A DNA stretch of 64,000 bases, taken from positions 95,432,897 to 95,496,896 of the forward strand of contig OX638370.1 of the NCBI GenBank assembly GCA_951812925.1, given 5' to 3'. Positions 59,738-64,000 of this stretch are shown here, piece by piece. Within the stretch, counting starts at the first letter, position 1; every line of letters starts with the position of its first letter. A model generated the notes under the pieces. That model had not been told where the DNA came from. It searched no databases and saw only the letters and a program-made list of their open reading frames with translations. The stretch comes from Calliopum simillimum. Taxonomy: Eukaryota > Arthropoda > Insecta > Diptera > Lauxaniidae. The position numbers and the translations under genes were made by a program.

Positions 59738-59923
59738 ATGGACCTGAGTTCGGTGATCTTACAAATATCATTTCTCATTATATTCGCCAAAATGTTGGCA
59801 TTCGGTTTCGTGGGTCAGGAGGAGCGTAAGTGCAAATATTTGCGATCGGATAAATTATTAAAAATACGTTGCTACGATATGAATTTAAAAGAAGTGCCGA
59901 CATACCTCAAGTCTTCAGTGGAG
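59738..59923 (+). CDS. First coding exon of a leucine-rich-repeat protein (signal peptide + LRRNT)
   Basis: 62 codons, from the ATG one base after a strong acceptor (polypyrimidine tract ending TTTCAG at 59736) to a GTGAGT donor at 59924, phase 0. Residues 1-26 form a hydrophobic signal peptide (ILQISFLIIFAKMLAFGF). Residues 32-62 look like an LRR N-terminal cap: C32 and C45, then L-K-E-V-P-x-x-L, the usual link to the first repeat. So the product is probably secreted or a single-pass membrane LRR protein. The acceptor before the ATG implies an upstream untranslated exon. No next exon is seen in the remaining 4 kb, so the gene has a long first coding intron containing the DINE-like and mariner elements. 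Which LRR gene this is I do not know. Confidence 0.75.
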
Positions 59924-60925
59924 GTGAGTGATCTGTGAAACATAGAGGAATATCAATTGATTGATTTTCATTGATCTTGTGGGATTTTTGTTGCAAAAAA
60001 TGCAAAAATTCAACATTTAACCTTATAAGTTATTAAAAATTGATTTACATAAGAATTTTTCTGTGAATATTATGCAAAATATATGATGTTTTCGTATTAT
60101 AAAGGTCAATTTACTTGATACACATTAGCGTTATTCTTAATTAAATTCTTAGTCAGCATCAAAATCGTCGTCCGTATGGACTAAGATAAAATTGGGGGCA
60201 GTTTAAAGATTTTCTACAGACGCATTCTCAGCTTAAATGCTCCAAATTCAACTGAAACTCAATTGATATTAATTAACGCATTTAGTAGATATGTGATTCC
60301 ATTATGTATTTGTGTGTATGTGTATATGTGTGTATACACATTGCGCATGTAGTGTTATAAAGTGTGTTTGACTGTGCACTTCCTCGCGACGATTGGCGTG
60401 CATCCACGATATTTATGAATTACGTTTAAATTATTTGTTATTGTTATACGTATTGTAATACGAGGCGGCTATAGAAGTGAAGACAACATTGACTTAAAGA
60501 CGTTAAATTATACACATAATCTACACAGTAAGTGACCCAGTACAAATTTTAGTATCAAAGGCATGGAGCATGGAATCGATCTCAAAAGCAATCTAGGTTA
60601 GGTTAAGTTAAAAGTGTTATCCAGTAAATAAAGGCTTCAGAACACAACTCGACCAAAGTAGTTGTACCATTGTGGAATCCTTAAATAAAATTTGTAATGA
60701 ACAATTCTGCTGTTCCTAAAACCACTTTGATTCTTTAAAAAATAAGAAAGCTGACTTACAATAAATTTTTTGAAACGGACACACTAAAAACTAACTTGCT
60801 AAACTGAAACATTTTTTGGTGGTTTTTTGAAGAGTTTTTGATCAAGATTATTGCATTATACTTTTTTTTTTAAATTTTAATTTTTTTAAAAGTTATAAGC
60901 ATGTGAATTTTTATGTACGTCTTTT
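59924..60925 (+). other. Intron of the LRR gene, left part
   Basis: AT-rich, with a (TG)n-like run at 60311-60345 and a GGTTAGGTTA motif at 60597. No exon seen. Confidence 0.45.
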
Positions 60926-60994
60926 TATACCCTACACCCAGGGTATCAGGGGTTGGAATTAATTTTAAAGGTTTTTTTTTCGGTTTTTGAGCAT

Positions 60995-62006
60995 TTATTT
61001 AGAAACAACGGTACAATGTATATTATTCAAAGTATTGTCATGCGTCATCGGTCTGAATAGGTGGTAGTCGGAAGGGGCTATGTCTGGGCTATAAGGCGGG
61101 TGGGGTAGCACATCCCAATTCAGCGCCTCCAACGTTTCCTTGACGGTTCTTGCAACATGTGGCCGTGCGTTGTCATGTTGAAAAACCACTTTGTCGTGTC
61201 TTTTGGCATATTCCGGCCGTTTAACCTTTAATGCTCGGCTCAATTGCATCAATTGTTGTTGGTAGCGTTCCCCAGTGATGGTTTCGTTAGGTTTTAGCAG
61301 CTCATAGTACACGATACCCTTCTGATCCCACCAAATACACTGCTTGCAACATGTGGCCGTGCGTTGTCATGTTGAAAAACCACTTTGTCGTGTCTTTTGG
61401 CATATTCCGGCCGTTTAACCTTTAATGCTCGGCTCAATTGCATCAATTGTTGTTGGTAGCGTTCCCCAGTGATGGTTTCGTTTGGTTTTAGCAGCTCATA
61501 GTACACGATACCCTTCTGATCCCACCAAATACACAGAAATGGATCCATTTTTCATCGCCAGTGATAATACGATGCAAAAAACTCTTCCTTTTATGCCGTT
61601 GAAGTAGTTGTTCGCACATGCAAAATCGCCGTTCAACGTCTCTCGGCTTCAACTCGTACGGCACCCAATTTCCTTGCTTTTGAATCATTCCCATGGCCTT
61701 TAGGCGTTTGCCGACCGTTGATAAGTCGACTCCCAATGATTCTGACAATTCTTGAAGGGTTTGACACAGGTCTTCCTCATCTTCAAACTTTTTCGGTTGG
61801 CCCGGACGCTCTTTGTCTTCCGTATCAAAATCACCACTTTTAAACCGACGGAACCAGTACTCACAAGTAGAAATCGATGGAGCATAGTCCCCGTAAGCCT
61901 CAGTAAGCGTGCGTTGTGCTTCAACCGCTTTTTTCTTCAAATGGAAGCACAAAAGTAAACCTTCCCGTAAATTGCGTTTTGTTGGAACGAAAGTCGACAT
62001 GTTCAC
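60995..62006 (-). pseudogene. mariner (DD34D) transposase, deleted and duplicated
   Basis: Starts at 62006. The first 157 codons are clean: HTH region (REGLLLCFHLKKKAVEAQRT), GDYAPSISTCEYWFRRFKSG, GQPKKFEDE, then WVPYELKPRDVERRF and the first catalytic motif TGDEKWIHF. The next segment of the family is deleted and the frame is lost. A 192-bp block (WWDQKGIVYYELLKPNETIT through QHDNARPHVA, with the second aspartate) is then present twice, at 61343-61534 and 61149-61340, offset by 194 bp and so in different frames. Only the second copy goes on to the third motif SPDIAPSDYHLF. The normal C-terminus is replaced. Not functional. Confidence 0.9.
61149..61534 (-). repeat. 194-bp tandem duplication inside the mariner gene
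   Basis: Two blocks of 192 bp starting CTTGCAACATGTGGCCGTGC (61149 and 61343) that differ at only one position noticed (GTTAGG versus GTTTGG), joined by TG. Confidence 0.95.
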
Positions 62007-62925
62007 AGAGAAAAAAATATATGTTGTTTACACTTCAGTGGAATGACACATACTGAAAAATGAAGCTTAGACAATGTGCTTTGAAATGAATATAGTCACT
62101 GGTGTGCCAGATGCGATCTATTTATAGTTACGCCATCTCTTAGAAAACCTAATTCCAACACCTGATATATTCACTTTGTCCTTCCGTTTGTAACGCAAAG
62201 AAGGAGGCGTTGCAGATATAGAAAAGTATATATATTCTTGATCAGCGTCACCTCCTGAGTCGATACAGCCATGTCCGTCTGTCTGGCTGGCTGGGTGGCT
62301 GGGTGGCTGGCTGTGTGTGGAAATACATTTTTTGGGATGAAATTTGGTGAACAGCCTCTGTCGTCAAAGTTAGCTCGGGGGATTGAAAATGGCTGAAATC
62401 GGTCAACTGACACGCCTACCGCCCATACAAAAAATATATTCAAAATGCTACTTTTGGATCATTTTTCACGATAATGCAACCAAAATACACATAAATACTA
62501 CGAATTGTAAGCGCAAGCTCTGAGCACAAACTGGGCGAATTTGGACAAGAGGGCGTGGCACCTCTCATCTAAGCAAAAGCTTCAAAACGCAATACTGCAA
62601 GCGTTTTTTGAGATAGTCGAACTAAATTTTACTTAGACACTGAAAATTATAAATGCAAGCTTTAAGCAAAAACTGGATAAAATCGGACAAGAGGGTGTGG
62701 CACCTCCTATATAAGCAAAAGGCTTAAAACGCAATACTGAAAACAGTTTTTGAGATAATCCAACCAAATTTCACTCAAATACTAACTATAAATTCAAACT
62801 CTGAGAAAAAACTGGGTGAATTCGGACAAGAGGGCGTGGCACCTCTCATATAAGGAAAATTTTCAAAATACTGCAGTGTAGGGTATTTATTGTTTGGCCA
62901 GGCCAAAAGCAACGCCCTTACTAGT

Positions 62926-63370
62926 TTCAAATTGCGATTTCTCCGTAAATATTGGGCGAAAATTTATGAAACTTTTGTGGTGGGACGATAAAATAATTCA
63001 AAATTTAGATGAAATAAAGTTTTCATAAAAACTTTTAAAATTTCCTATAAATTTTGCACTTTTTAACAAACAAATATATTTTTAAGCTATACCTATAGGG
63101 CTGTCCATAAACTCCGTGACGCTAAAATTCGCTAAAATGAACCCCCTCCCCCCCCCCTATGGGACAAAAAGTGACGCTGGACCAGACCCCCCGTAGCGTC
63201 ATGTGACGGTAACTGAAACCTCCCGCCCCCCTATCCATATATTTTTTTATGCATATACCAGTGCAAAAGTTGTTTAGGTAGCCTTTTGAGCACACTGAAA
63301 TGCTCATATTTTCACGTACAATGCTAAATACATATTAGAAAAAATAAATTCTCATTATAAGTTTCTATTT
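62926..63370. other. Intergenic or LRR-intron DNA with a probable MITE end
   Basis: At 63098 TAGGGCTGTCCATAAACTCC followed by GTGACGC resembles the end of a widespread insect MITE family, with C-runs (CCCCCTCCCCCCCC) and a GTGACG motif repeated inverted (AGCGTCA-TGTGACGGT). No second end identified. Confidence 0.35.
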
Positions 63371-63371
63371 A

Positions 63372-64000
63372 CAGTGTCGGCCAAAACCTAAGCACCCCCT
63401 AACGAAATTTTTTTTTATATCTAATTTTTTTGAGAAAACGACGTTATTAAGTTAGTTTGTGTGTTTATTTTATTTACTTATACGTTTATTATTGACAAAC
63501 AAAAACTTGAAAAATTCTGGGTTTTATAAATTAAGAGTTAACATTTAATAAACATTACAATTTAGAAAATTCATCGGACAAAACTAAAGCACCCCCTTCT
63601 TAACATTTAATAAAAACTCTTAAAATTAATATTTAGTTGAAAAACCTTTATACTGGGTGACATTTGCACATCTTTAAAGCATTGAGGACATTAAATTATT
63701 ACTGATATATTGCGATATCCCTTCCTAAGGCTACTTTCAAAGCTTGAAAGAGATTTTTCGTGGTTTTGCAATTTTCCTTGTAGATTTACGTGTTAGCGAT
63801 CTCCCAGAGGCTCCCAATGGGATCCAAATCTGGGGACTGGCCAGGCCAACCAAGAACTTGTACCCCATTGCTCTGAAACCATGCTTAACAAACTTAAGCG
63901 GTATGTGTTTGGATCGTTGTCCCGTTGGAACCTCCATTTAAGTGGCATCTCTTTATCCGCATTCGGCAGCATCACATCATTTGGTATGTCAAAGTGCATA
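63372..64000 (-). mobile_element. Tc1-like transposon, cut by the right edge
   Basis: Begins after a TA with CAGTGTCGGCCAAAACCTAA and carries a second, similar site at 63572 (CATCGGACAAAACTAAAGC), 197 bp further in: an IR/DR left arm. Transposase remnants on the minus strand: PLKWRFQRDNDPN (63945-63905; the second catalytic D with DPKH changed to DPNT) and, out of frame, pieces of the WPAQSPDLNPIENLW region. At least one frameshift is visible, so this copy looks dead. Confidence 0.75.

Larger units (their letters stand above)
60946..62165 (-). mobile_element. Rearranged mariner element inserted in the DINE-like repeat
   Basis: Ends TCAGGGGTTGGAATTA and TAATTCCAACACCTGA, TA on both sides. The other DINE-like copy shows the empty site (GGGTATATTCAC at 33716-33705, inverse), so the boundary is exact. 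1220 bp. The transposase gene inside has an internal deletion, a 194-bp tandem duplication and an altered 3' end. Confidence 0.9.
60926..62925 (-). mobile_element. DINE/Helentron-like repeat, second copy, split by mariner
   Basis: Inverse of 32821-33745: tail hairpin ATACCCTACACCCAGGGTAT at the left, microsatellite of GGCTGG/GGTGG at 62281-62315, three tandem units marked by CGGACAAGAG (62543, 62685, 62824; 139-142 bp apart) and head TTTGGCCAGGCCAAA at 62892. A mariner element occupies 60946-62165 inside the tail. Confidence 0.65.

Noticed and set aside
1..64000. CRISPR array, prokaryotic operon, phage or integron
   Set aside because: Introns, LINEs, SINEs and fly-type proteins show eukaryotic DNA. 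The tandem repeats found have no spacer-repeat structure.

Overview
This is eukaryotic, AT-rich insect DNA, most likely from a higher fly (Diptera, Brachycera; a tephritid fruit fly is my guess). The reasons are a spliced Tudor-domain gene and a fly-type proteasome alpha-5 gene with GT-AG introns, very large non-coding stretches, and repeats typical of flies: Tc1/mariner/maT transposons, pogo-like elements, DINE/Helentron-like repeats, tRNA-derived SINEs and LINE 3' ends. Species is inference only.

Layout. (1) 1-10.9 kb, minus strand: nine coding exons (1402 codons) of a multi-Tudor-domain germline protein, probably tudor (tud). The start codon is at 10862 and the gene runs off the left edge. 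Its 3.6-kb first intron and its sixth intron are filled with transposon debris. (2) 10.9-20.3 kb: an intergenic region built from inverted-repeat elements, a minisatellite, a Tc1-like relic, a jockey-type LINE fragment, a PIF/Harbinger transposase relic, and a run of hairpin MITEs ending in a 509-bp element with a clean 8-bp target duplication. (3) 20.3-21.1 kb, plus strand: the proteasome subunit alpha-5 gene (Prosalpha5), with one 66-nt intron. (4) 21.3-59.7 kb: about 38 kb without an identified host gene. It holds an RTE-like LINE nested in another repeat, an intact 1.3-kb maT (DD37D) transposon, DINE/Helentron-like repeats with 142-bp tandem units, SINEs, a Tc1-like element with IR/DR ends, a long foldback, a Helitron-like element, two RNase H-bearing LINE fragments and two pogo-like elements. 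(5) 59.7-59.9 kb, plus strand: the first coding exon (signal peptide plus LRRNT cap) of a secreted or membrane leucine-rich-repeat protein whose remaining exons lie beyond the window. (6) 60.9-64.0 kb: a DINE-like copy carrying an inserted, rearranged mariner, then the end of another Tc1-like element cut by the right edge.

The three host genes serve unrelated processes (germ-plasm/piRNA biology, protein degradation, cell-surface recognition) and do not form an operon-like unit. I see no clearly new biological system. The most unusual signals are structural: three different Tc1-like families whose repeated terminal sites are all spaced 195-197 bp apart, a 250-bp-stem foldback that could fold into dsRNA, a clean 8-bp-TSD MITE with 125-130-bp inverted repeats, and a LINE insertion whose empty site survives in a nearby copy of the same repeat.
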